The notes beneath the pieces were generated by a model. It ran no database searches. It saw only the letters and a list, made by a program, of their open reading frames with translations, and was not told the origin of the DNA. Below are positions 34,915 to 44,007 of a DNA stretch of 60,856 bases, piece by piece. Position 1 is the first letter of the stretch. Every line of letters starts with the position of its first letter. This stretch comes from CAZRGV01 sp964599655 (GTDB lineage Bacteria > Planctomycetota > Planctomycetia > Isosphaerales > Isosphaeraceae), in the NCBI GenBank assembly GCA_964599655.1, contig CAZRGV010000020.1:1-60856 (forward strand), written 5' to 3'. A program made the translations under genes and the position numbers.

Positions 34915-36348
34915 TCACTTGACCAGAGCGCAGACCCAATTCCCCTTGCCTGGCGCGTCAATCCTGACGGTCTGGCCGCCTTTGAGGGTCGACTTCTCGG
35001 CCCAATCTCCCCTGGAAATGTCGATCCACTGAAGCGTGTAATCGCCGGGAGCCTGATCGAGCTTCAGACCGACCGAACCGCCGTCGGGGAAATACAAAGC
35101 GTACGCGTGGCCGGGCTTCGCGGCGAGGTAGGCCTCGTTGGGTCGACGGTCTGTGAGGAGGTGGTTGGCGGGATCCACGTCCCAGAGTTTGATCCGCGAT
35201 TCGAGCTTGCGCGCCGCCTTGAGAGTGGCGATGGCGGGAGCGGACAGGCCGAGTCCGGACGGCGGCCGGTGGAATCTGGCCGAGGCCGCGCCGCCAATCA
35301 GGTGGCGCCAGAACCGCTCGATTCCATCCTGGTTCGTGTGACCGAAAGTATTGCCGTCGGCGCCATACGTTTTGACCGTGTTGATCGGTCGCGGGCGTTT
35401 TGCGATATAGTGGCGAACCCACTGGAAGTTATCCCAGTGCTCCTGACCCTTCTTGTGGTTGTTTTGCGACACATCGATGAACTCGTAGCGTTCGGGATGA
35501 TCGAACGTGAGCCGATGCTGGGCGGATTTGAGGTCCCAGTCGTCCCACATTTCCGTGAGACAAACGCCACGGCCAATCTCGCTGGCCCGCTTGCGGATGT
35601 ACTCCGCCCAGTAGGCGCCCCAGGCTTCTTGCCCTGACGTCTCGTTGTCCATGCAATAAAGAACGTGATTGTACTTCAGCGCGTACGAGAGCATCTTGTC
35701 AACGAACCGCTGCTGGTACTTGAGGACGACGCGATTATTGCGCTGGTGGGGTGTGGTGAAGAAGAAGGGTTGCCGGTTGCGGCCAGGGTGATCGGTGTAC
35801 TCGTCATCAAGGCCGGATTGAGATTTGTTATAATTGACGTTATTTCTGGGATTGTAAGGGTGAGGCGGCCAGTTTTTTCCCGAGTAATCGAAGCGGTCCC
35901 AGACCTCGATCTGGACGATGATGTCGCGATCATGGGTTCCTTGCAGGAGGTTCGCGAATCGAGCCCAGTACTCTTCGTTCCACGATTCCAGGTCGTATTT
36001 GCCGTCGGAGCGTTGTTGAAACGGGTAGACCTCGAAGCCGTAGTCCTTGCGGTCGCTCATCGTGTTGCGGATGTAGTTTCCGCCCGCGGACTGAATCTCG
36101 TCGAGGTGGGACTCGAGGTCAGGAATCTGAAACAGGTTGTCGTCCTTGCTGCCGCCGATCAGCAGGATGGGTTCTCCTTTGTACTGCCAGTAGTAGGGGT
36201 TCTTCGCGTACGGTTGGATCCGGTCGGGGTCAGAGCCGGGCGCGAGGGAGGGATGGGCTCTCGCGACGGGGTTTCGGAACTGGGAAGCGAGCGTCAGGCC
36301 GGCCAGAGCGGACGCGGATCGACAAAACCACTCTCGGCGAGTAAGCAT
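34915..36348 (-). CDS. Tat-exported glycoside-hydrolase-like TIM-barrel protein with a C-terminal collagen-binding-like domain
   Basis: A 477-residue protein. The signal is TRREWFCRSASALAGLTLA, of Tat type. Residues about 40-380 look like a TIM-barrel related to DUF4038/GH140-type glycosidases: LIGGSKDDNLFQ, NYIRNTMSDRKDYGFEVYPF, IVQIEVWDRFDYSG, LYCMDNETSGQEAWG (likely acid) and CLTEMWDDWD. The C-terminal 90 residues (AYLAAKPGHAYALYFPDGG...YTLQWIDISRGDW) match the small beta domain often annotated as putative collagen-binding. It may attack polysaccharide outside the cytoplasm; the substrate is unknown. Met 36348 places the Tat signal at the N-terminus; an upstream start is less likely. Confidence 0.75.
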   Translation of the reverse strand: MLTRREWFCRSASALAGLTLASQFRNPVARAHPSLAPGSDPDRIQPYAKNPYYWQYKGEPILLIGGSKDDNLFQIPDLESHLDEIQSAGGNYIRNTMSDRKDYGFEVYPFQQRSDGKYDLESWNEEYWARFANLLQGTHDRDIIVQIEVWDRFDYSGKNWPPHPYNPRNNVNYNKSQSGLDDEYTDHPGRNRQPFFFTTPHQRNNRVVLKYQQRFVDKMLSYALKYNHVLYCMDNETSGQEAWGAYWAEYIRKRASEIGRGVCLTEMWDDWDLKSAQHRLTFDHPERYEFIDVSQNNHKKGQEHWDNFQWVRHYIAKRPRPINTVKTYGADGNTFGHTNQDGIERFWRHLIGGAASARFHRPPSGLGLSAPAIATLKAARKLESRIKLWDVDPANHLLTDRRPNEAYLAAKPGHAYALYFPDGGSVGLKLDQAPGDYTLQWIDISRGDWAEKSTLKGGQTVRIDAPGKGNWVCALVK

Positions 36349-36429
36349 GTTTCTGAATGTCCTTGAAGCGATGGTTCGGTTCGGAGTCAGGATGCCTGTT
36401 ACCTCCTGGCGACCCAAGGTTCGATCGAC

Positions 36430-37218
36430 TTACTTCTTGTCTTGTTGCATCTGTTCGCTTCGAAGCTTGTACTGAAGCTTCATGAGCTTGGGAACGATGT
36501 TGTCCTGGCAGTAAGGCGCGTTTCGATTATTGCGGTAGTAGTTCTGATGGTAGCGTTCAGCGGGGTAGAATTTGGTGAACGGGACGAGCTGAGTCACGAT
36601 CGGGCTCGCGAAAGCGCCGGAGGCGGTGACCTTCTGGTACGACTTCAGCGCGGCTTCCTTCTGCTCCTTGGAGTGGTAGAAGATGACCGAGCGATACTGG
36701 GTGCCGATGTCCGGTCCTTGCCGGTTCAACGTCGTGGGGTCATGGCTGATCCAGAAGTAATCGAGCAAATGTTCGAAAGGGATGACCTCGGAGTCGAAGA
36801 CGATCTGGATCACCTCGGCGTGGCCGGTCAGACCGGTGTGGACCATTTCGTAGGAGGGGTTCGGGATACTGCCGCCGGAATAGCCCGAGACAACCGACTT
36901 GACGCCGGGGATTCGCTCGAAGACCGCTTCCATGCACCAGAAGCATCCGCCGCCGAACGTGGCTTTCTCAAGCTTGGGCTTGGCCTTGGCGTCGTCCTTT
37001 TTGTCCGTGTCGGTCGACTCCGTGGATGTGCCAGCCGTTCCGGCCGAATCCGCCTCGGAGCTGTTCTTCGATTCGCTGGTCGCCTTTGGTGGGCTTGACC
37101 TGGCGTTTCGGTTCTTGCGAGCCGTTGCCGATTGACCTCTTTGCTGCGCGAGGGTAGGGATCGAGTGACCCAGAATCAGCGCGATTCCGAGAAAAACGGC
37201 CAGGAAGCGTAAGGTCAT
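36430..37218 (-). CDS. msrA: Exported peptide-methionine (S)-S-oxide reductase
   Basis: A 262-residue MsrA that repairs methionine sulfoxide in proteins. A Sec signal (residues 1-25, ending PTLAQ) is followed by a 55-residue low-complexity linker rich in Ser, Thr, Asp and Lys, then the catalytic domain from about residue 85. The active site is GCFWC with Cys92 nucleophile and Cys95. Further family motifs are GYSGGSIPNPSYE, GHAEVIQI and YHQNYY. Unlike cytoplasmic MsrA it should work outside the inner membrane, with an unknown electron donor. ATG 37218 follows GGAGGAG; the frame extends 14 codons upstream. Confidence 0.93.
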   Translation of the reverse strand: MTLRFLAVFLGIALILGHSIPTLAQQRGQSATARKNRNARSSPPKATSESKNSSEADSAGTAGTSTESTDTDKKDDAKAKPKLEKATFGGGCFWCMEAVFERIPGVKSVVSGYSGGSIPNPSYEMVHTGLTGHAEVIQIVFDSEVIPFEHLLDYFWISHDPTTLNRQGPDIGTQYRSVIFYHSKEQKEAALKSYQKVTASGAFASPIVTQLVPFTKFYPAERYHQNYYRNNRNAPYCQDNIVPKLMKLQYKLRSEQMQQDKK

Positions 37219-37397
37219 GGCTTGGCTCCTCCAAGGGAATGCCAACTCGTTGGCGAGCAACCCGCTCGCAACGGACGGTGCGGTACGTCATCGGCCGAGA
37301 GCGCCGCAAGCCCAGTTCTCTTCTTATAAGCTTATGCGACTCCGAAGTCCAGAGGAGAGGCACGCGCCCCTGGAACTTCACACCTCCGATGCATGGC

Positions 37398-38924
37398 TCA
37401 ATCGGCAGGGAGGTCGAACCGCACGCCCTGCGCCAGGGGGAGTCCACCGCCGAAGTTGATGGTGCAGGTCTGCCGTCGCATGTAGGCTTTCCAGGCGTCG
37501 GAGCCCGCCTCGCGACCGCCTCCAGTGGCCTTCTCACCGCCGAAGGCACCGCCGATCTCCGCCCCCGATGTGCCGATGTTGACGTTGGCGATCCCGCAAT
37601 CGGAGCCTTCGGCCGAGAGGAAGCGCTCGGCATCTCGCAATTGCTCGGTGAAGATCGACGAGGCGAGGCCCTGCGCGACGCCGTTCTGGATCGCGATGGC
37701 CTCGTCGAGGTCGCGGAACGTCATGGCGTAGAGGATCGGGGCGAAGGTTTCCTCACCCACAATCGGCATGTCGGGCCGGGCGCGAACGATCGTCGGCTCG
37801 ACGAAGCAGCCGGGACGGTCGAGGCGACGGCCCCCGTGGAGGATCTCGCCGCCCTGCGATCGGACGATCTCCAGGGCCGCCATCATCGTTTCAACGGCTC
37901 GGTCATTGATCAACGGGCCCATCAGCACGCCGTCCTCCCAGGGATTACCGATGTGTATGCTCGCATACGAGCGTATAAGTTTGTCGAGAAATTCATCGGC
38001 GATCGATTCCTGAAGAATCAGACGGCGGAGGGTCGTGCAGCGCTGGCCAGCGGTGCCGGCGGCGGCGAAGAGAACCGCGCGAAGCGCCAGGTCGAGATCG
38101 GCGTCGGCGGTCACGATGGCGGCGTTGTTGCCGCCAAGTTCCAGGAGGGCGCGAGCGGTTCGACGGCCCACGACTTCTCCCACGCGACGCCCCATCCGGC
38201 AACTGCCGGTCGCTGAGATCAGGGGCAACCGGTCGTCGGCGATCATCCGTTCGCCGACATCCTCCGCGCCACCGACACAGAGACTGAACACAGCTTCACA
38301 ATCGCATTCCAGGGCAATTCGGTGCACGATGTTCTGCACGGCGATGGCCGTCAGCGGCGTCTCGTGCGATGGCTTCCAGATCATCGAGTCGCCACAAACG
38401 GCGGCGATGGCGGCATTCCACGACCAGACGGCCACCGGGAAGTTGAACGCCGTGATGATGCCAACGGGACCGAGCGGATGCCACTGCTCGATCATCCGAT
38501 GGCCGGGCCGCTCGCTGGCGATCGTCAGGCCGTGGAGCTGTCTGGACAGGCCCACGGCGAAGTCACACATGTCGATCATTTCCTGAACCTCGCCTTCCCC
38601 CTCGGAGCGAATCTTGCCCGCTTCGAGCGTGACGAGCAGGCCGAGGTCGGCCTTGTGCTCGCGAAGGGCCAGGCCGAGCCGCCGGATCACCTCGCCTCGC
38701 TTTGGGGGCGGAATCGATCGCCAACGGCGGAAGGCGTCGACGGAGATTTCGGCGACCCGGTCGTAGTCGTCGGCCGAGCCCATCCGGACCCGAGCGATCG
38801 GCTCGCCCGTGGCCGGGTTGATCGAGGCAATCTCGTTACCTCCAGGCCGATCGAACCATTTCCCGGCGGCGACGCCACTGTTGACCTCTCGCAGACCGAG
38901 CCTCTCCAGAACATCCTCAAACAT
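37398..38924 (-). CDS. Aldehyde dehydrogenase, ALDH7 (aminoadipate semialdehyde) type
   Basis: A 508-residue NAD-dependent aldehyde dehydrogenase. The catalytic Cys296 sits in GTAGQRCTTLRRL, the hallmark of the ALDH7/antiquitin group, and the general base Glu262 in LLELGGNNAAI. Other family elements are GIITAFNFPVAVWSWN, WKPSHETPLTA and GNPWEDGVLMGPLI. Relatives oxidise alpha-aminoadipate semialdehyde in lysine breakdown; no other lysine gene is adjacent, so the substrate is tentative. Met 38924 has AAGGAG upstream. The frame remains open for more than 5 kb upstream across antisense genes, which is an artefact of high GC. Confidence 0.92.
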   Translation of the reverse strand: MFEDVLERLGLREVNSGVAAGKWFDRPGGNEIASINPATGEPIARVRMGSADDYDRVAEISVDAFRRWRSIPPPKRGEVIRRLGLALREHKADLGLLVTLEAGKIRSEGEGEVQEMIDMCDFAVGLSRQLHGLTIASERPGHRMIEQWHPLGPVGIITAFNFPVAVWSWNAAIAAVCGDSMIWKPSHETPLTAIAVQNIVHRIALECDCEAVFSLCVGGAEDVGERMIADDRLPLISATGSCRMGRRVGEVVGRRTARALLELGGNNAAIVTADADLDLALRAVLFAAAGTAGQRCTTLRRLILQESIADEFLDKLIRSYASIHIGNPWEDGVLMGPLINDRAVETMMAALEIVRSQGGEILHGGRRLDRPGCFVEPTIVRARPDMPIVGEETFAPILYAMTFRDLDEAIAIQNGVAQGLASSIFTEQLRDAERFLSAEGSDCGIANVNIGTSGAEIGGAFGGEKATGGGREAGSDAWKAYMRRQTCTINFGGGLPLAQGVRFDLPAD

Positions 38925-39257
38925 GGCGCGGGCTCCTTTGTTCGGCCTCGAGGTGATCCCATCTCGCCAGCTTACCCTCCATCCCAACCGCCGGAAACCT
39001 CGGCGACGTTCCGAGGTTACAATTGAAGAATTCGTTGAAAAACGGCTTGTCGCAATTGCCTGTGTGACGATCGGTGAAGGGTTACGATCGTGGGATTGAC
39101 CCGTTCGGGAGAGGAGGCCGCCGAAGCGGTTTGCGAAAAAAAGCGCTCGGATCGGGAACAACACCGCGAACAGCCGGGCTTCTGTGTAGTATAAGGCAAT
39201 GACGCGGGTATGTTGACCGAACGTGGCGGTTCGATCGGGTCGAGGGAGGGACGTGCG

Positions 39258-41186
39258 ATGTTCCGCTTGGCGTTGAGTTTCAGCCTGTCCCTGTCGCTCC
39301 TCTGGGGTTGCGGAATTGGCGATCCGGGAACGCCGGAGCCCCCAAAACCCGGGGCGAGCGATCCCGCGGGCGGTGCCGGTGGGACCGCAACGACTTCGGC
39401 CAGCGTGATCCAGGGGCTGGATGCCTCGCAGAGGCAGACGTTCTTCCACACGGCGGAGGGAAGCGAGCTTTACCCTCTCCTCTGGATTCGCGCCCTGGAG
39501 AGCTCGAAGACGCACAGGCCCTTCCTCGAAGAGCCCGAACGGTTCGGCCTGATTCCCGATCCTGACAACGAGCTCGGGCTGGCGATTGGCCTGACGGCGC
39601 ACGAGTCTCGTGGCGTGCCGTTCCTGGGCAAGATGGTCGGCATCAACTGCGCGGCCTGCCACGTTGGCAAGATGACGTACAAGGGGCAGGAGCGGCTGAT
39701 TGTCGGTGCGCCGAACCTGTTTGACCTCAACGGGTTCTATCTTGAGCTGTTCGCCTCGGCGAAGGAAACCGCCTCGGATCCGAAGGGGCTGGCGGCCTTC
39801 CTCGCCAGGCTCGGGAAGCAGGCCGGCTCGGATATGGAAAAGTCGACCAAGGCGCTGATCGTGATGCTCGCCGACTTGTTGAAGGCCAAGACCGAGGAGT
39901 TGAAGGGGGCTGAGCAGACGGTTGCCGAGCGGGCACGCTCGCTCTTCGACAAGATCAAGGAGGCTGCCGGGGAAAAGCTGGACTTGCTCAAGTCGAAGGA
40001 AAGCCGGGCGCAGCTCCGTGAGAAGCTTGCCGGGAAGTTCAAAGGGGAAATTGACAGCCTGGTCCGTGCGCTCCAGGACAAGGAGGTGCTCGAAGGCAAA
40101 TTGAAAGGCCTTGGCATCGACGCCGACGCCGTTCAACACAGCGTCGAGGACCTGACCGTGGATGCCCGCTTGATCAAGGCCCGGATCGATTTCCTGGTCA
40201 AGCTCGACAAGCTTCACCATGAGACGAAGCCCGAAGGAGGGCCTGGCCGCATCGATGCCTTTGGGAGCATTCGCGATCTGGTCCTGCCTCCGTCCGACTT
40301 CATCCCGGCCAGCTCGCCGGTCAGCTACCCGCATCTCTGGCAGGTCAACCAGACAGTCTGGCTTCACTGGGACGGCAACACGAACACGCTCATGCAGCGC
40401 AACGTGGGCCAGTCGCTGGGCCTTGGAGCCGTCTTCGATCCGGAGACCATGTCGTCGACCGTCTTGCCCCGCGAGCTGTATGAACTCGAAGTGCTGGCCC
40501 GGAAGATCGAGCCGCCGAAGTGGCCCGAGGCGATGCTCGGCTCGATCGACAAGATCCTCGCCAAGCAGGGCGAAGGACTCTACAAGACCCATTGCGCCTC
40601 GTGCCACGTGTCGCCCGATGAGCCCGATGTCCGGCGTCGTGAACAGCTCCATCCGCTCGAGAAGATCGGGACCGATCCGGGCCGGGCCAGGAACTTCGCC
40701 ATCAAGGTCGGGCGCAATCCGGATGGCTCGGGCGGGACCGAGTTCGCCCAGGCGCTTCGCAAGGTGGCCGGCGAATTCACCCAGAAGGCATTCGAGGACA
40801 ACAACATCCCCGAGGCCGATCGCGAGAAAATGGACCTGCCGCCCGACAAGATCGAGTGGCGAACCACCGGGACCTATGTCGCCCGGCCCCTCGTCGCCCC
40901 CTGGGCCACGGCCCCTTACCTGCACAATGGCTCGGTGCCGACTCTCTGGGACCTGCTCCAGCCCGCCTCGAAGCGGCCAGCCACGTTCCCGATCGGCCAC
41001 CGGGAGTACGACCCGATCCGGCTGGGCTACGTGACCGACCCCGACCTGATTCCCGAGAACCAGCGAGGGCGGTTCCCGGACTTCGACGCCACGCTTGCCG
41101 GCAACCACAACGTGGGCCATGAGTACGGGACCGACCTCTCGGACGACGAGAAACGAGCGATTATCGAATATATGAAGAGTCTGTAA
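39258..41186 (+). CDS. RoxA-like dihaem cytochrome c lipoprotein
   Basis: A 642-residue exported cytochrome. The N-terminus is a lipoprotein signal with lipobox LLWGC. Haem 1 binds at CAACH (in GINCAACHVGKMTY) and haem 2 at CASCH (in LYKTHCASCHVSP). The C-terminal stretch RPLVAPWATAPYLHNGSVPTLWDLL is the signature shared by RoxA-like rubber oxygenases and the dihaem cytochrome c peroxidase superfamily. Between the haems lies a long helical, Lys/Glu-rich insert (about residues 160-300, probable coiled coil). Likely a periplasmic oxygenase, peroxidase or electron carrier; the substrate is unknown. GAGGGAGGG precedes ATG 39258. Confidence 0.85.
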   Translation: MFRLALSFSLSLSLLWGCGIGDPGTPEPPKPGASDPAGGAGGTATTSASVIQGLDASQRQTFFHTAEGSELYPLLWIRALESSKTHRPFLEEPERFGLIPDPDNELGLAIGLTAHESRGVPFLGKMVGINCAACHVGKMTYKGQERLIVGAPNLFDLNGFYLELFASAKETASDPKGLAAFLARLGKQAGSDMEKSTKALIVMLADLLKAKTEELKGAEQTVAERARSLFDKIKEAAGEKLDLLKSKESRAQLREKLAGKFKGEIDSLVRALQDKEVLEGKLKGLGIDADAVQHSVEDLTVDARLIKARIDFLVKLDKLHHETKPEGGPGRIDAFGSIRDLVLPPSDFIPASSPVSYPHLWQVNQTVWLHWDGNTNTLMQRNVGQSLGLGAVFDPETMSSTVLPRELYELEVLARKIEPPKWPEAMLGSIDKILAKQGEGLYKTHCASCHVSPDEPDVRRREQLHPLEKIGTDPGRARNFAIKVGRNPDGSGGTEFAQALRKVAGEFTQKAFEDNNIPEADREKMDLPPDKIEWRTTGTYVARPLVAPWATAPYLHNGSVPTLWDLLQPASKRPATFPIGHREYDPIRLGYVTDPDLIPENQRGRFPDFDATLAGNHNVGHEYGTDLSDDEKRAIIEYMKSL

Positions 41187-41804
41187 CGCGCTTCGGGTCC
41201 AAGCCACGCCATCCAACGTCAACCCGGCAACAATCTTGGTGGGCATCGGATTCGGGTTTCGGTGCCCGCCGTCGCGAACGCGCGCCCCGATCTCGCCGAC
41301 CGCCCGAAGGTTTCCACCACGGGACGACGGCTCAGACGAAAACCTTCCGGCTACGTCGGTCCGTACGAGCCGTGATCTATCATTGAAAACAATGATAGAA
41401 ATTTTTGTGACCATTTTAGCGTCCATGGCTTTTGAGCCGTAATCCATACGGCCGGATCGATGCGGTCGGGTTGGCTTTCCCATTGGCCCGATTTTCCGGG
41501 CAAGTTCTTGACGGGCGGTTTGTTCCCTCGATACTCTCGCTTTGTCATTCCTAACAGGACGACATGGTTGATCGCCATGCTCGGCCTGAATCCCTGGGTT
41601 TTTCGGTCCAGGATCTGGTCCACGGTCGTTCTGGCCGTGGGTTGCGAACATCATCGGTTGCTCGGATCCCCCATCCCCCCCGCCTCGTTCCCCGGACGAG
41701 CCTTCCGTGAAGCAGGCTGGGTCCGATCGCCACGTTGGCTCGATTCGAATCCCCCGTTTCGTGGTGGTCGTCTCGTTCCCCCTTCCCACTGGAGCTTGCA
41801 CCTC
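41187..41804. other. Intergenic region between the cytochrome and S53 peptidase genes
   Basis: A 618-base gap. It holds an AT-rich perfect dyad at 41376-41399 (listed separately) and then sequence open in frame with the peptidase but without coding character or a ribosome binding site. The peptidase promoter is expected here. Confidence 0.45.
41376..41399. repeat. Perfect AT-rich dyad: terminator stem or operator
   Basis: TCTATCATTG (41376-41385) and CAATGATAGA (41390-41399) are perfect reverse complements with an AAAA loop. AAATTTTT follows, so it can act as a weak rho-independent terminator for the cytochrome gene 190 bases upstream. The symmetric AT-rich form would also suit a dimeric repressor operator. 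Confidence 0.6.
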
Positions 41805-43268
41805 ATGCCGCGCAACGATCGCGTCCGGTCGACGTCTGCCCGACGTACTCGGACCATCCATGTCGAGTCGTTGGAACGTCGAGAACTGCTTCACGCGCAG
41901 ATTCTCTCGAACCTCGGGAGCGGTCTTGCGACGCGCCCGGTGGTGGCCGAGACAAGTCGGTTGGCTCAGCCGGTTTCGCCCCCGACCACGTCGCTGACGC
42001 AGCAGCGGCCCGGCCTTGCGATCCTCCAGAGCCTCGCCGCCGATCGGCCTCGGCTGGCCCAGGCGCTTGCCCATCGCGAGCAGGTCTGGAACGCCCGGCT
42101 CCAGGCATTGCAAGTCCGGCAGCAGTTCCGGCCGTCGTTGCAACCGCCCCATGCGCAGAGCATGGCCCATCTTCGAGGTTTCCACCGCGATCCGTTTGCC
42201 CAGCCCAATGGTCGGGGGGGTGTTGGCGGTGGAAAGCCGAGCCCATCGAGCTCTCCGTACACCCCCCAGCAGATCCGGAGCGCCTACGGCTTCGACAAGT
42301 TGACGCAGGATGGCACGGGAATCACGATTGCGATCGTCGATGCCTACGATGATCCGACGATTTTCAATGATGTGAACTACTTCAGCGCACAATTCTCGTT
42401 GCCGGCGATGGATACGACGACCGGCAACAACGTGCCGACCTTCACCAAGGTCGATCAGAACGGGGGAACGAGTTTCCCGGCGTACAACAGCGGCTGGGCG
42501 GGCGAGATCGCGCTTGACGTGGAATGGGCCCACGCCATCGCGCCGGGGGCGGATATCCTCCTGGTCGAGGCGAAGTCCAACTCCTTCGACGACTTGCTGG
42601 CCGCCGTCGATTACGCCAAGACCCACGCCGACGTGGTCTCGTTGAGCTGGGGCTCCGGCGAGTTCTCGGGTGAGACCGCCTACGATTCGCGCATGGTGCA
42701 GGCTGGCGTGACGTTCGTGGCCTCGTCGGGTGATTCGGGGGGCGTGATCTCGTGGCCGGCAATCTCGCCGACGGTCGTCTCGGTGGGCGGCACCAGCCTC
42801 CAGATCAACACGGACGGGAGCTGGAAGGGAGAAACCGGCTGGAGCGGAAGTGGCGGTGGTGTCAGTAATTACGAGGCGAAACCGGCGTTCCAGTCGGCCC
42901 TGAGCTACGCCCGGCGGGCGAACCCCGACGTGGGTTACAATGCCGATCCGAACACCGGCGTCTACGTCTTCGATAGCTCCGGTGGCACGAATGCTTGGTA
43001 CAAGGTGGGGGGAACCAGCGCGGGGGCTCCGCAGTGGGCCGCCCTGGTGGCCTTGGCCGACCAGGGGCGGCTCGCCAGCGGCAAGTCGACCCTCGACGGA
43101 GCCAGCCAGCTGCTGCCTGCACTTTACCAGCAGGTGTCGACAAGCCACTACCATGATATCACCAGTGGCCGCGCCGGCCGGAACCGCGCCGGGACGGGCT
43201 ACGACCTGGTGACCGGCCTGGGTAGCCCGCTCGCTCAGCTCGTGGTGCAGGACCTGATCAACGCCTGA
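41805..43268 (+). CDS. Secreted S53 (sedolisin-type) serine-carboxyl peptidase with LEPR-XLL motif
   Basis: A 487-residue peptidase. Near the N-terminus ESLERRELLHA (residues 21-31) is the LEPR-XLL motif found on planctomycete and other surface-exported proteins. The S53 domain starts near residue 145 with YTPQQIRSAYGFD. The catalytic set is Glu234 and Asp238 in AGEIALDVEWAHA, the oxyanion Asp in VASSGDSGG, and Ser405 in GGTSAGAPQWAA. The C-terminal calcium site is DITSGRAG...GYDLVTGLGSP. The usual pro-kumamolisin propeptide is replaced by a Gln/Arg/Pro-rich linker, so activation may differ. ATG 41805 is preceded by GGAG and sets the LEPR-XLL motif near the start. Confidence 0.88.
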   Translation: MPRNDRVRSTSARRTRTIHVESLERRELLHAQILSNLGSGLATRPVVAETSRLAQPVSPPTTSLTQQRPGLAILQSLAADRPRLAQALAHREQVWNARLQALQVRQQFRPSLQPPHAQSMAHLRGFHRDPFAQPNGRGGVGGGKPSPSSSPYTPQQIRSAYGFDKLTQDGTGITIAIVDAYDDPTIFNDVNYFSAQFSLPAMDTTTGNNVPTFTKVDQNGGTSFPAYNSGWAGEIALDVEWAHAIAPGADILLVEAKSNSFDDLLAAVDYAKTHADVVSLSWGSGEFSGETAYDSRMVQAGVTFVASSGDSGGVISWPAISPTVVSVGGTSLQINTDGSWKGETGWSGSGGGVSNYEAKPAFQSALSYARRANPDVGYNADPNTGVYVFDSSGGTNAWYKVGGTSAGAPQWAALVALADQGRLASGKSTLDGASQLLPALYQQVSTSHYHDITSGRAGRNRAGTGYDLVTGLGSPLAQLVVQDLINA

Positions 43269-43381
43269 CATCGACTCGGCGCGCCGGCCGATTCGACCCC
43301 GAGACGGGTGGAGTTGGTCGGCGCGAACAACCGGCCCGGCCCGTCGTTCGATCGCTGGGAAGCTCGTCCGAGATGGGGGCG

Positions 43382-43485
43382 GTGCGCTCGCGGTGCGCGA
43401 TTTCTCCGGCAGGTCGATCGTCGGAAACGGAGAGAATGTCTCCTTTTGCGGCGAGACGGAGGAGTTCGTTCGGCGCGCCGTGCGG
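43382..43485. repeat. Two-box repeat, copy 1
   Basis: Box A begins at 43382 (GTGCGCTCGCGGTGCGCG) and box B at 43461 (GGAGTTCGTTCGGCGCGCC continuing GTGCG). The 50-odd bases between them are unlike the other copies. Box A differs from copies 2 and 3 in four central bases; box B is identical to copy 3. Box start to box start is 79 bases, exactly as in the other copies. Confidence 0.75.
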
Positions 43486-43620
43486 GCCGATGATGACCGG
43501 GTGCATGCCAGTGGTTGCCCGCTGTCGACGGAGTTCGTTCGTGCGATCGGGAACAGAGGGCGAGACAACGGCTGGAGCATCGGTTCGAGGGGTACACGGT
43601 GCGCCATGGACGCAAGGCCG

Positions 43621-43727
43621 GTGCGCGGTTGGTGCGCGTTTTCCTCGCGAGGCGGTTTGACGGAACGGCCCTGTGCCCAGACGTTTATGTCAAGGGAGGG
43701 GAGTTCGTTTGGCGCGCGGTGCGCGCG
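43621..43727. repeat. Two-box repeat, copy 2
   Basis: Box A at 43621 (GTGCGCGGTTGGTGCGCG, continuing TTTTCCTCG) and box B at 43700 (GGAGTTCGTTTGGCGCGCGG). The box spacing is again 79 bases. Box A is an imperfect direct repeat of GTGCGCG and matches copy 3 at 26 of 27 positions; box B has two differences from copies 1 and 3. Confidence 0.75.
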
Positions 43728-43899
43728 TGATTCGTCGGAGAAACATCGCCGAGTTCCGGCGGACCTGGAAGCGATTCCGGGTAGGTTGTGGTTCGGGGCG
43801 GAATCCGTCGGGAGCCTTCGCGTCGCACGCGGATTGGAACGCTCGGCGGGCGTCGGCAGGCACTGGACGGTGCCCGAGGTCGCGCTCAGAACGGGCCCT

Positions 43900-44007
43900 G
43901 TGCGCGGTTGGTGCGCGTTTTTCTCGACGGATCGATTGCCGTAACATATTTCTTGGAAAATTCTTGCGAAGATCGGGAGGAGTTCGTTCGGCGCGCCGTG
44001 CGCGTGA
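43900..44007. repeat. Two-box repeat, copy 3
   Basis: Box A at 43900 (GTGCGCGGTTGGTGCGCG, continuing TTTTTCTCG) and box B at 43979 (GGAGTTCGTTCGGCGCGCC). The spacing is 79 bases, and the spacer is unusually AT-rich (around 43940-43965). Copy starts are 239 and 279 bases apart, so only the inside of the unit is fixed. Confidence 0.75.

Noticed and set aside
43382..44007. Reading the two-box repeats as a repeated peptide (NEL...AHQPRTG) on the minus strand
   Set aside because: Copies 2 and 3 share a frame but copy 1 does not, spacers show no protein-like conservation, and there are no starts or ribosome binding sites.
43382..44007. CRISPR array
   Set aside because: Only three units, distances between units vary (239 and 279 bases), and no cas genes are present.
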